Source of the DNA: a virus | IMG/VR virus record: IMGVR_UViG_3300040781_000285 | Coordinates: 1 to 25,550 of that record | Reading direction: 5' to 3' (one strand) | DNA: 25,550 nucleotides | Part shown: positions 6,788 through 14,909 of the stretch, piece by piece | How the letters are laid out: each line of letters begins with the position of its first letter | Position numbering within the stretch: the stretch's first letter is position 1 | Translations under genes and position numbers: made by a program | Notes under the pieces: generated by a model | The model's database searches: none | Told to the model about the DNA's origin: nothing | The model's input: the letters and a program-made list of their open reading frames with translations, nothing else

Positions 6788-7036
6788 ATGTTTAATAAAA
6801 ACAAGATACCTAAAGAAGCTTTGGCCAAAATAGTAGAGGTGTATGAACAAGCAGCTAAGCAGCAAGCTAAGTACGACCTCCTAGTTGAGCAACCTCTTAA
6901 GTATGAATTCCTTGAGCAGATGATAAACAATGCTACTCAGGGTGTAATGATGGAAGTAACCATGACAGATGGTACTAAGATAAAAATAAAGCCTATGACA
7001 CAATTTGATGCATATGCTGATGGCAAAGACTATTAA
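6788..7036 (+). CDS. Hypothetical protein, 82 aa
   Basis: This small protein lies between the terminase and portal genes. Residues 1-45 look helical and rich in Ala, Gln and Lys; residues 50-70 look like two beta strands (M-M-E-V-T-M then K-I-K-I-K). AGGAG lies 6 bp before the start. The stop is 12 bp before the portal start, and both are driven by the element at 6759. Small proteins at this position in podoviruses are often head-assembly factors, but none is recognised by sequence here. Confidence 0.6.
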   Translation: MFNKNKIPKEALAKIVEVYEQAAKQQAKYDLLVEQPLKYEFLEQMINNATQGVMMEVTMTDGTKIKIKPMTQFDAYADGKDY

Positions 7037-7048
7037 GGAGAATGGTAA

Positions 7049-8950
7049 ATGTTGAATAAGAAAACAATAGCAAGTGATATTGATATGCTAAACAACCATT
7101 TCAGTACTAGAGAAGATAAGTATCGTAGAAACTTCAACCGATATACTTCAAATGGTGCAAGGTCTGAAAACATCTGGAAGAAGAGGGTAAAACCTTATGT
7201 TTATTCAAGAAAGTTTAATATGTTTGATAAGGAAACTAAAACTCCCGTATTTAATGTTATACGATCTTCTGTAAATACAATTCATTCTAAAATGTCTCAG
7301 ACTAAAGTAAGACCTTTCTTCAACCCAATAAATGGACTATACAAAACACAGCAGGTTTGCCGTAATGCACAAACTTTCTTTGATGAATACTTTGATAAAG
7401 AGGGAATTTATTCTCTTGGAAACCAGGCTATTAAAGATGCTATGATATTTGAGTATGGTGCGCTTTGGGTTGATGAAGATGCTATGGAAATTAAGCTTAT
7501 TAAACCCTGGGAATACTACTACGACCCAGCAGAATTACAAGAACAGAAGATAACAAGATGTTATATCAGAAAGAAGGAATATCCTATAAGACTTCTTAAA
7601 GATGTTATATCTAATAGAAAGAAGGAACACAGAGAACTATTCAACTTACTTAAGGAACAACCACTATCATTGGTAAATTATGTTATTTATTACGACCTTG
7701 AGGGTGGCAAGAAGTATCATATTATAAATGGTAACTTTGTTTCTGAGAAAAGTATAGAATATACAATTCCACCAGTCATCATGCTTTGGTATGAAGATCC
7801 AATAAAGTCGGGACAGTCTACTTCTTTGGTAGATAACCTATATGATATTCAGAGAGCAATTGACCTCTCATCTAATAAGATATATAGTGCAGCAGAATTA
7901 TCACCTTCAAACTCTATATTTGTACCTAGAGGTTCTAATATTAAAGCATCTATGGTTTCAAATGAAGCGGGTAATATATATGAGTATCAACCCCTTCCAA
8001 GTGGTGGAAACCCAATACAAGTTTCAACTCCCGGTTTTATTGATCCTTCATACATAAACTTACTTGAAATGACTATTCAGTTTGCATATAATATGGAGGG
8101 TATATCAGAACTATCCGCTCAGAGTAAAAAACCTTCTGGCTTAGATAGTGGTGTTGCACTTCAGACTATGGAAGATATAGAGAGTGAGAGACACAACGTT
8201 TTACTCCAAAACTATATTCGCTTTATGATGGGTGTTGCTATCAGAGTTATTGAGATATTCGATGACAATGACAACATTCTACCTAAGAAACTTGGTCGAT
8301 CTGATATTAAGTGGAAACAGTTGAAAGATGAGAAGGAAAACTTCTCTATACAATTCTCTGCATCCTCTTCTCTATCTAAAGACCCTAAAGTTAAAATGGA
8401 ACAAATTGAGAAACTTAATAGTATGGGACTTATTGATCCGGCAACTATTAGTTCTCTCCTTGAATTCCCCGATCTACAGAATGCATACTCTATATCTGCT
8501 GCTGCTTATGACCAATGTTATAAGATAATTGAGAGAGCGGTAGAGGATGAAAACTATGAGTTCTTTGAGATAGTTGATCTTAATATGTTGTATAGACAGA
8601 TCATAAATACTATGATGAGACTTGATAGTGCGGATGAAGACCCTAAAATTGTAAACAGACTTACTGTATTACTTATTAAGGTTAAAAACCAGATCGATCA
8701 GATCAACAATACAATTATGGAACAGCAAGCTCCTCCAGCGGAAGAACCATTACCAGAAGATGTTGGTATGGAAGAATTACCTCCTGAAGTTGATGAGTTT
8801 GGTAACCCAATTGTAGCAGAAGAAATGGGAGCAGCACCAACAGACTTAAATGGTATGCCAATTCCAGAACAAGCAGCAGTATTACCCGGTGGAACACCCG
8901 CTGGAATGCCAAGTGGGATGACACCCGAACAATTAATGGGTGGCATGTAA
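7049..8950 (+). CDS. Portal protein
   Basis: This 633-aa protein would form the dodecameric ring at the packaging vertex, through which DNA enters and leaves and to which the tail adaptor binds. Identification rests on its place between terminase and scaffold/capsid, its length, and podovirus-portal-like segments: N-V-I-R-S-S-V-N-T with a following M-S-Q-T-K-V-R-P near residue 80, a helical Y-D-I-Q-R-A-I-D-L-S stretch, and a stem/wing region with S-G-L-D-S-G-V-A-L-Q-T-M-E-D. The last 70 or so residues are Pro-, Glu-, Gly- and Met-rich and probably disordered, ending in G-G-M. AAGGAG at 7035-7040 precedes the start. The exact family is not assigned. Confidence 0.87.
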   Translation: MLNKKTIASDIDMLNNHFSTREDKYRRNFNRYTSNGARSENIWKKRVKPYVYSRKFNMFDKETKTPVFNVIRSSVNTIHSKMSQTKVRPFFNPINGLYKTQQVCRNAQTFFDEYFDKEGIYSLGNQAIKDAMIFEYGALWVDEDAMEIKLIKPWEYYYDPAELQEQKITRCYIRKKEYPIRLLKDVISNRKKEHRELFNLLKEQPLSLVNYVIYYDLEGGKKYHIINGNFVSEKSIEYTIPPVIMLWYEDPIKSGQSTSLVDNLYDIQRAIDLSSNKIYSAAELSPSNSIFVPRGSNIKASMVSNEAGNIYEYQPLPSGGNPIQVSTPGFIDPSYINLLEMTIQFAYNMEGISELSAQSKKPSGLDSGVALQTMEDIESERHNVLLQNYIRFMMGVAIRVIEIFDDNDNILPKKLGRSDIKWKQLKDEKENFSIQFSASSSLSKDPKVKMEQIEKLNSMGLIDPATISSLLEFPDLQNAYSISAAAYDQCYKIIERAVEDENYEFFEIVDLNMLYRQIINTMMRLDSADEDPKIVNRLTVLLIKVKNQIDQINNTIMEQQAPPAEEPLPEDVGMEELPPEVDEFGNPIVAEEMGAAPTDLNGMPIPEQAAVLPGGTPAGMPSGMTPEQLMGGM

Positions 8951-8954
8951 CAGT

Positions 8955-8975
8955 AAAAAAACCTCATAGAGGTTT
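8955..8975 (-). terminator. Hairpin that reads as a terminator on the minus strand
   Basis: AAACCTC (8959-8965) and GAGGTTT (8969-8975) form a 7-bp stem with a 3-nt loop. On the + strand only three Ts follow, but the A-run at 8955-8961 becomes a U-tract on the minus strand. The strong direction is therefore antisense, although no gene is seen on that strand. It may also act weakly on the + strand or fold as a processing signal behind the portal gene. Confidence 0.5.
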
Positions 8976-8978
8976 AGG

Positions 8979-9017
8979 GCCACATAAGTTTTTCAGTGGC
9001 TATATATTATAGATAGG
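8979..9017 (+). promoter_or_regulatory. TGGCTATATA element with overlapping inverted repeat (scaffold/capsid unit)
   Basis: TGGCTATATATTATAGA starts at 8997 and ends in the Shine-Dalgarno of the next gene (AGGAG 9015-9019). An inverted repeat GCCAC (8979-8983)/GTGGC (8996-9000) overlaps its first bases. As with the copy at 6759 there is no AAAGTATACTT box 24 bp upstream. It sits at the boundary before the scaffold and capsid genes, whose products are needed in large amounts. Promoter versus processing site is undecided. Confidence 0.55.
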
Positions 9018-9025
9018 AGTAGACA

Positions 9026-9589
9026 ATGTACGAATTAGAGAATTTAGATGAGATGCAAAAAGATCAGCTACTTCAGGCACTTATCGCAGAAAGGGAGAAT
9101 GGATACGATATGGACAATATGAAACTAATGAAAGTTGTAGAACACTTAGCTACACGTATTGATAGTATGGAGAAGCTCTTCCTTGATGAATTTCTTGGTG
9201 GCATTGATGAGATGTATCAAGAGAATTTAAGAAAAAAAGATGTTGATGAATTAAGAGAACGCTATAGTGGTGACCTCGAACAGTTCATGGACCCCTACAA
9301 CAAAGCCTACGATACTGACATGATCGAAGACCTTCTTGATAGTCTTAATAGTGATAGAGATGGTTGGGATCGTGAAGATGAAGAGTGGGACAAAGAAAAA
9401 AGTCTTGAAGGTATGATCAAGATGATAAAAGAGAGAATGGGCGGAATAATGGGACTACCCGGTGTAGAAGCTGCATCCGTATCACTCGATCCTTCAGAAG
9501 CATTAGAAGATGCTATTGGAGAAAAAGAAGACGATGAAGATCCAATGGACTTTGTCAAGAAATTAGCTAAAAAAGAAAAACGATATTAA
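9026..9589 (+). CDS. Scaffold-like head assembly protein
   Basis: This 187-aa, very acidic, helix-rich protein lies directly between portal and major capsid genes, the usual place for a scaffolding protein. Residues 1-75 have coiled-coil-like spacing. The middle is dominated by Asp and Glu (D-R-D-G-W-D-R-E-D-E-E-W-D), and the last ten residues are strongly basic (K-K-L-A-K-K-E-K-R-Y). A short basic C-terminal segment that contacts the capsid protein is typical of podovirus scaffolds. It would guide procapsid assembly and then leave. No protease motif is seen. The assignment comes from position and composition rather than a signature motif. Confidence 0.72.
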   Translation: MYELENLDEMQKDQLLQALIAERENGYDMDNMKLMKVVEHLATRIDSMEKLFLDEFLGGIDEMYQENLRKKDVDELRERYSGDLEQFMDPYNKAYDTDMIEDLLDSLNSDRDGWDREDEEWDKEKSLEGMIKMIKERMGGIMGLPGVEAASVSLDPSEALEDAIGEKEDDEDPMDFVKKLAKKEKRY

Positions 9590-9600
9590 GGAGATAATTT

Positions 9601-10986
9601 ATGGCTATTACAACTGATACTACCGGTTTAGGACAATTACTTAAAACTTGGTATACTGAAAAAGGTGTTGAAAACCTTTTATTTAGAAACTCACCCGTAC
9701 TGAAAGCAATTAGTAAGAGTAGAGTTGGTGGTGAAGAATATGCATTCGCATCTATGTATGGATCGGGTGGTAACATCACTGCATCACACACAAAAGCGGT
9801 AGCAAATGCTGCTTCGTCTGCTAGAAACGCACAGTTTAAGGTGGCTCCTGGTCAGCTATTTACTGCATACAATGTATCTAAGAAAGAAATTCTTGCTACC
9901 GAAAAGAACAAAGGTTCTTTCCTTAAAGCACAGACTTCTCGTTTCTTCGCTGCAAACGAAAACATTAGAAAGGGTCTTGCGGCTACTCTCTATGGTTTTG
10001 GTTATGGTGAAATTGGTAGAATTCAAGTTGCTGTTCCACAGGGTGGTACTTCATTCGTATTCAACGATGCTTCTATGGCTATCAAAATTGACGTTGGAAC
10101 TAAATTCCAAGTTACTGATGGTTCTACAGGTTCTCCTGGAGATGCTCTTCTTGGTACTACTTATACAGTTACTAAGGTTGATGGTCTTGCAGTAACATTT
10201 ACTCCTGCAGTTGTTGAAGCCGGTGGTTTCTCAGATGCTGGTTTTATTTGTTATGAGGGTGGACGTTCTGGTTCTACTCCTCTCTTCCCTCAGGGTCTTG
10301 CAGCTTGGGTACCTTCTATCGTTGCTGGTAGAACTGGTGCAGCTTGGGATGACTATATCTCAACTCCTTTCCATGGTGTTGATAGAAGTGTTGCTACTGA
10401 TAGACTTGCTGGTCAATATGTTCAGAGAGCAGCTGCTGAGAAATTTGCAGACGCTGTCGTTCGTGGTGTTCGAGCCGTTCGTAGAGCGGGTGGTGTACCT
10501 AACATGATCATCGTAAATGATGAAGACTATGCAACTATTATATCTGAGATCGAAGCTCAGACTAGCTACTGGCAGTCAACAAACTCTGGTGGAGATAGTA
10601 AGAAAAAGAATTCTGCTGCTAAAGGTATGGAAGAAGTTTCTTTCATGTTCTCTACTTCTTGGGTAAAAGATATATATGATGACCCATATTGCCCTAAGGG
10701 AACAGCTTACATCCTTGATATGGATGTTGTTGAGCTTATTTCTCTTGGTGGTGCACCTATGACAGACGATGGTATTTCTGGTAACAACCCTGGAACTCCT
10801 GATGTTGAGAGCGAAGGTGATGGACCTGGTACAAACTATGACCTTATGGTTGAAGACTACATCACTGTTAAAGATGGTGCGGATACTGATGATGGTCCTG
10901 CAATGGAAATTTCTATGCAGGTTTATGCAAACTTCGTAATTCATAATACTGCTCATGCATGTGTTATTGACTTTGATGCACCTTAA
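9601..10986 (+). CDS. Major capsid protein
   Basis: This 461-aa protein follows the scaffold and has an excellent AAGGAG site 7 bp upstream; a terminator lies immediately after it. The N-terminal region (T-W-Y-T-E-K-G-V-E-N-L-L-F-R-N-S-P, then K-A-I-S-K-S) resembles the N-arm and first domain of HK97-fold capsid proteins of podoviruses. The stretch S-S-A-R-N-A-Q-F-K-V and the later M-I-I-V-N-D-E-D-Y-A-T-I resemble the E-loop/P-domain and A-domain respectively. Residues about 390-425 are Gly- and Asp-rich and may form a surface loop. It uses more CGT and fewer AGA arginine codons than neighbouring genes, as expected for a highly expressed product. Fold assignment is by pattern; identity as capsid protein is strongly supported by context. 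Confidence 0.88.
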   Translation: MAITTDTTGLGQLLKTWYTEKGVENLLFRNSPVLKAISKSRVGGEEYAFASMYGSGGNITASHTKAVANAASSARNAQFKVAPGQLFTAYNVSKKEILATEKNKGSFLKAQTSRFFAANENIRKGLAATLYGFGYGEIGRIQVAVPQGGTSFVFNDASMAIKIDVGTKFQVTDGSTGSPGDALLGTTYTVTKVDGLAVTFTPAVVEAGGFSDAGFICYEGGRSGSTPLFPQGLAAWVPSIVAGRTGAAWDDYISTPFHGVDRSVATDRLAGQYVQRAAAEKFADAVVRGVRAVRRAGGVPNMIIVNDEDYATIISEIEAQTSYWQSTNSGGDSKKKNSAAKGMEEVSFMFSTSWVKDIYDDPYCPKGTAYILDMDVVELISLGGAPMTDDGISGNNPGTPDVESEGDGPGTNYDLMVEDYITVKDGADTDDGPAMEISMQVYANFVIHNTAHACVIDFDAP

Positions 10987-11012
10987 GTATAAACAAATAT
11001 TTAATACTATTT

Positions 11013-11040
11013 AAAAAAGAGAGCTTCGGCTCTCTTTTTT
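11013..11040 (+). terminator. UUCG-loop rho-independent terminator, probably bidirectional
   Basis: A 6-bp core GAGAGC/GCTCTC around a TTCG tetraloop is extended by an A-run upstream and a T-run downstream, giving up to 12 bp of pairing (11013-11024 with 11029-11040). C(UUCG)G is an exceptionally stable loop, and the A- and T-runs would allow termination on either strand. It ends the capsid transcript and lies 4 bp before the next promoter element. Confidence 0.92.
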
Positions 11041-11044
11041 TTAT

Positions 11045-11084
11045 AAAGTATACTTAATAAAATACTAGTGGCTATATAGATAAA
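11045..11084 (+). promoter_or_regulatory. Bipartite phage promoter element, copy 2 (tail unit)
   Basis: AAAGTATACTT (11045-11055), 13 bp, then TGGCTATATAGATAAA (11069-11084). The downstream box is identical over 16 bp to copy 1 at 5083, and the spacing between boxes is the same, while the 13-bp spacer differs in most positions. It lies between the capsid terminator and the AGGAGG (11091-11096) of the first tail-region gene. A predicted start near 11085 would give a leader of about 18 nt. Confidence 0.75.
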
Positions 11085-11102
11085 GAAACAAGGAGGTCTT
11101 AA

Positions 11103-11507
11103 ATGACTACTACAAATGACTATCAGAATGTTATTGTGTCTGCACAGACTGCTGCAGGAAACCAGCACTTACTAATATCTGTAGACTTTACAGAGGCTCA
11201 GACTTTAGAATTTGCCAACTTAACAGAATTGGTTGATCCGTCATATACTAGACAAACAGCAAGTTGGACTTATGATACTGTAAATAAAAATGGTACATGG
11301 ACACCTGCACAGTATGACTTTACAAACACTCATAGTTTATATGGTTGGGCTCTGGTCGATGTATCAAACAACTTAATTTCCGTACATCACTTCGTTGATA
11401 CAGATGGAACAACTCCCATCGGTGTAAATGTTGGTCCGGCAAACCCACTACTTATTGCTCAAATTAAACAGAGCGCATTGTCTTCACCCCCAACAGTAAT
11501 ATCTTAA
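11103..11507 (+). CDS. Hypothetical virion-region protein, 134 aa
   Basis: This is the first gene of the tail transcription unit and its function is unknown. The sequence is rich in Thr, Asn, Val and Trp, with strand-like segments (L-L-I-S-V-D-F, A-S-W-T-Y-D, G-W-A-L-V-D-V) that suggest a small beta-sandwich. The tail N-P-L-L-I-A-Q-I-K-Q-S is helical. AGGAGG is optimally placed 6 bp before the ATG. Located just after the capsid gene, it could be a head decoration protein or part of the tail; nothing in the sequence decides. Confidence 0.62.
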   Translation: MTTTNDYQNVIVSAQTAAGNQHLLISVDFTEAQTLEFANLTELVDPSYTRQTASWTYDTVNKNGTWTPAQYDFTNTHSLYGWALVDVSNNLISVHHFVDTDGTTPIGVNVGPANPLLIAQIKQSALSSPPTVIS

Positions 11508-11518
11508 GGAGGTTTTAG

Positions 11519-11770
11519 ATGTATAATGTTTTAGTAGAACATGACACGGGTTTAATTAAAGACTATGGAAGAGACTACTTTCTTACTAATAATACTATTG
11601 TAGTATTAGAGGATGGTAGTCATATTTTAACTTACTCAGACTTATCAAGTGCAAACTGTAATGTACATCAAATTGAAGATGTTATTGAAGGTTTTGTAGG
11701 TGATGGGTTTATTTGGGATAATGGTAGTGTAGTTATCAACCCAAACTATGTTGCACCTGAGGAATTATAA
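11519..11770 (+). CDS. Hypothetical protein, 83 aa
   Basis: This small protein contains repeated short strands (N-T-I-V-V-L-E-D-G, S-V-V-I-N-P-N-Y) and ends in Y-V-A-P-E-E-L. It starts 11 bp after the preceding stop with an AAGGAGG site, and its stop shares one base with the next ATG (TAATG), so it is translationally coupled to the 609-aa gene. The W-D-N-G-S-V-V-I-N-P ending resembles the short end segments of tail-associated accessory proteins, but no family is recognised. It may be a chaperone or accessory of the 609-aa protein. Confidence 0.6.
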   Translation: MYNVLVEHDTGLIKDYGRDYFLTNNTIVVLEDGSHILTYSDLSSANCNVHQIEDVIEGFVGDGFIWDNGSVVINPNYVAPEEL

Positions 11771-13599
11771 TGGCAGATATATCAGTATTATTTAGCGAAC
11801 AACAGTCGACGTCTCTCAATTGGGCAAAGAATATAGAAGGACTTGATAGTGAGTACTTTGTCTATCTATATAGAGATGCATCCAACTCAAACTATTCTAC
11901 TGTTCAAGTTTGTAAATATACTGGTTCTGATATTGAGTATGGCACTAAGGTAGTATTGTCTTCCAACATATTAGAATTCTCTGATATGGTTGTGCTAGAT
12001 GATACTCGTGTAATGATAGCATACAACTCGGGTTCAACACTAAACCAGTCTGTTATAGTGGGTACAATAAACAAATTAGCTAAAAGCATAAGCTTTGGTA
12101 CTCCGCAAACCCTATCAACGGGTAACTTAGCATCATCAAAAGTTTTTGGCTTAGCTAAGATAGATGATAATACTGTCCATGTAACTTATTCTAGCGCAGC
12201 TATTATAAGTTGTCAGCAGCGTATTCTAACTATAACAAATGGTGATGATATAAACTTAAATACTGAATATTATTTAGAGGTTGCCAATAGAGGTGCCTGG
12301 GTTGCTAATGATGTTAATGCAAATGGAACTAGAGTTTATATTTCAACTGTAAGTGATGCACAAAGTGTAGATGTTAGAACTTATAACATAAGTGGAACTG
12401 TAATAACTCCGGGTACAACAAGACAGGTTGTCATATCAAACCCAACAATAGATGTATATGGTTGTGTACATTATATTCATGCAATATCAGATACGGATGT
12501 AGTTGTATATTATACCGAAGATGCTTCGGGAGGTGTATTAGACTTAAGAGCGGGTTTATACAGATGGACATCAGATGCTAGTCCCCTAACACTATTAGAT
12601 AATACTTCAACTGCTATAAACTCAAACCCAATTTATAGAAACGCTGAAGGTATGTGGGGTTCGGCAAAGATATCAGATGGTATAATAAATATAGCATACA
12701 CTCAGTCAACACCCGCATATTACCTAGTAAAGATGCAAGTCAATGAGGATGATACATTAAGTATTGCAGCTGATGTACAGATAACAGGTATATCATCATC
12801 GGTTGGTTTTTCATCCATTGGTAATTTTAATAACACAAACTCTATATCAGCTGTGGCAGGAGATACACAAACAGTTGCAACTTCGGGATATGAACCTCCT
12901 ATATTACTCATAGAGAATACAGTCATAACTGTAGGAGAAAATGGTGCTCACAAAGTAGCTACAAAAACTCAACCAGCTGATAATACTATTATTGCACTAG
13001 GTGAAACTAGTGGGCATAGTGTTAATGTATATCCCTCAGAAAGTACTTTAATTACGGTAAATGAGGGTGGTAACTTAGCACCAAATGTTGGTGGAAATGC
13101 AGAAAATATTACAATAACTGTTGGTGAAGCAGAGGGTGTTTTCAAACCAACACAGCCAGCAGAAAATACTATAACGTTGGTGAGTGAAACTTCAGGACGT
13201 TTCGTTTATCAACCTCAAACAGAAAATACTATTATTACTGTAAATGAACAGTTTGGTTTTAGAGTTGATGTAATAACTCAACCAGCTGATAATGCCATCA
13301 TAGTAAAAGGAGAGGGTGGTCAGAGATACTTCCCCATATTTATTGATGGTGCTGAAAATACTATAGTTATGAGAGGGTGGATGGGAAATGTATTCATCCC
13401 CTATGTTACTGAAGAAGAAAGATATAATGGTAGCTTAAGTGCATTACCAGAAATTGAATATAATAAATATATTAAGGTTGTTGATGAATTACCCGTACAA
13501 CCCCAGACAAACTATTCAATTAGTAAGGGATGGGATGGGAACATACAACGATCACCATATGTTACTGAAGAAGAAAATTACAAGGAGATAATTAAATGA
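11770..13599 (+). CDS. Tail- or head-fibre-like protein with propeller-like head and repeat stalk
   Basis: This 609-aa protein is of a type not recognised by name. Residues 1-380 are strand-rich, with recurring patterns such as F-V-Y-L-Y-R-D, V-M-I-A-Y-N-S, V-H-V-T-Y-S, V-V-V-Y-Y-T and I-N-I-A-Y-T about every 45-60 residues, each likely the inner strand of a propeller blade. Residues about 382-552 are eight tandem repeats of 20-22 residues with consensus E-N-T-I-I-T-V-x-E, probably a beta-solenoid or a rigid stalk. The last part repeats P-Y-V-T-E-E-E twice. It overlaps the next gene by 4 bp. A receptor-binding or decoration fibre is the likeliest role, inferred from repeats and position. Confidence 0.6.
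   Translation: MADISVLFSEQQSTSLNWAKNIEGLDSEYFVYLYRDASNSNYSTVQVCKYTGSDIEYGTKVVLSSNILEFSDMVVLDDTRVMIAYNSGSTLNQSVIVGTINKLAKSISFGTPQTLSTGNLASSKVFGLAKIDDNTVHVTYSSAAIISCQQRILTITNGDDINLNTEYYLEVANRGAWVANDVNANGTRVYISTVSDAQSVDVRTYNISGTVITPGTTRQVVISNPTIDVYGCVHYIHAISDTDVVVYYTEDASGGVLDLRAGLYRWTSDASPLTLLDNTSTAINSNPIYRNAEGMWGSAKISDGIINIAYTQSTPAYYLVKMQVNEDDTLSIAADVQITGISSSVGFSSIGNFNNTNSISAVAGDTQTVATSGYEPPILLIENTVITVGENGAHKVATKTQPADNTIIALGETSGHSVNVYPSESTLITVNEGGNLAPNVGGNAENITITVGEAEGVFKPTQPAENTITLVSETSGRFVYQPQTENTIITVNEQFGFRVDVITQPADNAIIVKGEGGQRYFPIFIDGAENTIVMRGWMGNVFIPYVTEEERYNGSLSALPEIEYNKYIKVVDELPVQPQTNYSISKGWDGNIQRSPYVTEEENYKEIIK
12913..13425 (+). repeat. Tandem 20-22-residue repeats in the 609-aa protein
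   Basis: Eight units begin at 12913, 12979, 13039, 13102, 13162, 13222, 13288 and 13354, each starting [E/D]-[N/S]-x-[I/L/V]-[I/T/V]; a divergent ninth follows near 13510. Spacing is 60, 63 or 66 nt, so frame is always kept. The stretch ACTCAACCAGCTGATAAT occurs identically at the unit 1/2 and unit 6/7 junctions, pointing to recent duplication or gene conversion between units. Confidence 0.8.
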
Positions 13600-14909
13600 A
13601 GGCATCTGAATTAAACAAGAGAGCCAGAAGCTTAGCTGACTTACCAAACTCAGAATTTATTACTTATGATGATGAGAAGAACTCACTAAATGAAGCATGG
13701 AGAAATATCTACGCTCATATTACTGACAATGATGATGACTATTTCATAGAGACTAAAGAGTATGCAATGCAAGATGGAGTTACAGATGATGCTTATACGT
13801 TTGAGTTTGAACTACCAACAAACATGTATAAACTCAGAACTGTAGACTATAAAGATGGTGATGTTTGGACTACTATGGATAAGTTTTCTCTATCTGAAAG
13901 AAATAGAGCGGGAGCACCTAAATACCGTTTTAAGGCGGACAAACTTTGGATACAGTCTTCAAGGAGTTGGCCAACTATTAAGATAACATACTATCCACCT
14001 CCAGAAACTATACAACTTCCCGATGTTAAGGTTGCATTCAACCAAGACTTATCTGAAGTATATTCTATTTGGGATGAGTGGGCAGTAAAAGATAGTTCAA
14101 CTGTAATTCAGGGTAGTGAAACTAGTATTACTCTATACAATGAGAATAGTACTACTCCAGAAGTAATATATAGTGGTGGAACTGATATAAGCTTTCCACT
14201 ATATTACAAAAACAATATACTATTTGTAGATGGTAACTCACTTATGAAACTTAAACCAGATGGTAGTGCTATTGAATTGGTAGATGACATTGATGTATCA
14301 ACATACCGACCCTCAATAGTAAGAGATGTATATTACTATGTAAATATTGGACAAACTGAAACTAAGTCTTACAACTTAAAGACGGGTGTAGTAAAAACAT
14401 TCGATGCATCCCTCCTTTACGACTGCCCCTATATTAGTGTGACTGGTCAGAGATATTACCTCTCAACTAACGTATATGGTATTACATCACTGCAAAAGAA
14501 TGGTGATGTGATAGTAACTGCCGGAGTTGAGATGTTTTCCTACCCATTCTTCTCTGTAGATCAGATCATTTACAGACTAGATGAAGATGATAATTTTACT
14601 GAATGGGGTGAGGGTTCTTTAGGGTATAATAGTACAAACCATATAATTACAGGAACTCCAGAGAATGGTTCTGTAAATACTATTGGTAATTCAGATGATA
14701 CGGATATAGAATACCCACTTAATATAGTGCCAACAATAATTGCATACAGTGCCGCAATTGACTATACAAGAAAAGCACAGGGTGATCCAACTCTTATTAA
14801 GACGAGGTTGTCTGAGCTTTGGATGGAAATGGCAGAGACTATGAGAAGGGATGACTATAAACCAGAGAGAGTAAATAACGAATATAGTAATAACTTAAGG
14901 GGATACTAA
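13596..14909 (+). CDS. Head-tail adaptor with a propeller-like insertion
   Basis: This is a 437-aa protein. Residues 1-140 look like a podovirus adaptor: helical L-N-K-R-A-R-S-L-A-D-L, then Y-D-D-E-K-N-S-L-N-E-A-W-R-N-I-Y, then strands ending I-K-I-T-Y-Y-P-P-P. Residues about 372-430 look like the matching C-terminal helices (L-N-I-V-P-T-I-I-A-Y, A-I-D-Y-T-R-K-A, L-S-E-L-W-M-E-M-A-E-T-M). Ordinary adaptors of this kind join these parts directly and are roughly 200 residues long. Here about 220 residues lie between, made of roughly 40-residue strand-rich units (near 162, 198, 238, 278 and 316) with a recurring Y-Y or L-Y pattern, like blades of a small propeller. It would bind the portal and carry the nozzle, whose gene starts at its last base. 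Confidence 0.7.
   Translation: MKASELNKRARSLADLPNSEFITYDDEKNSLNEAWRNIYAHITDNDDDYFIETKEYAMQDGVTDDAYTFEFELPTNMYKLRTVDYKDGDVWTTMDKFSLSERNRAGAPKYRFKADKLWIQSSRSWPTIKITYYPPPETIQLPDVKVAFNQDLSEVYSIWDEWAVKDSSTVIQGSETSITLYNENSTTPEVIYSGGTDISFPLYYKNNILFVDGNSLMKLKPDGSAIELVDDIDVSTYRPSIVRDVYYYVNIGQTETKSYNLKTGVVKTFDASLLYDCPYISVTGQRYYLSTNVYGITSLQKNGDVIVTAGVEMFSYPFFSVDQIIYRLDEDDNFTEWGEGSLGYNSTNHIITGTPENGSVNTIGNSDDTDIEYPLNIVPTIIAYSAAIDYTRKAQGDPTLIKTRLSELWMEMAETMRRDDYKPERVNNEYSNNLRGY

Noticed and set aside
9806-10507. Leu-rich reading frames in another frame of the capsid gene
   Set aside because: They are shadows of the capsid codons, lack binding sites and have unnatural composition.
10576-10956. Minus-strand reading frame of about 126 codons opposite the capsid gene
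   Set aside because: No ribosome binding site or promoter is seen, its composition is implausible and it lies entirely opposite a strongly supported gene.
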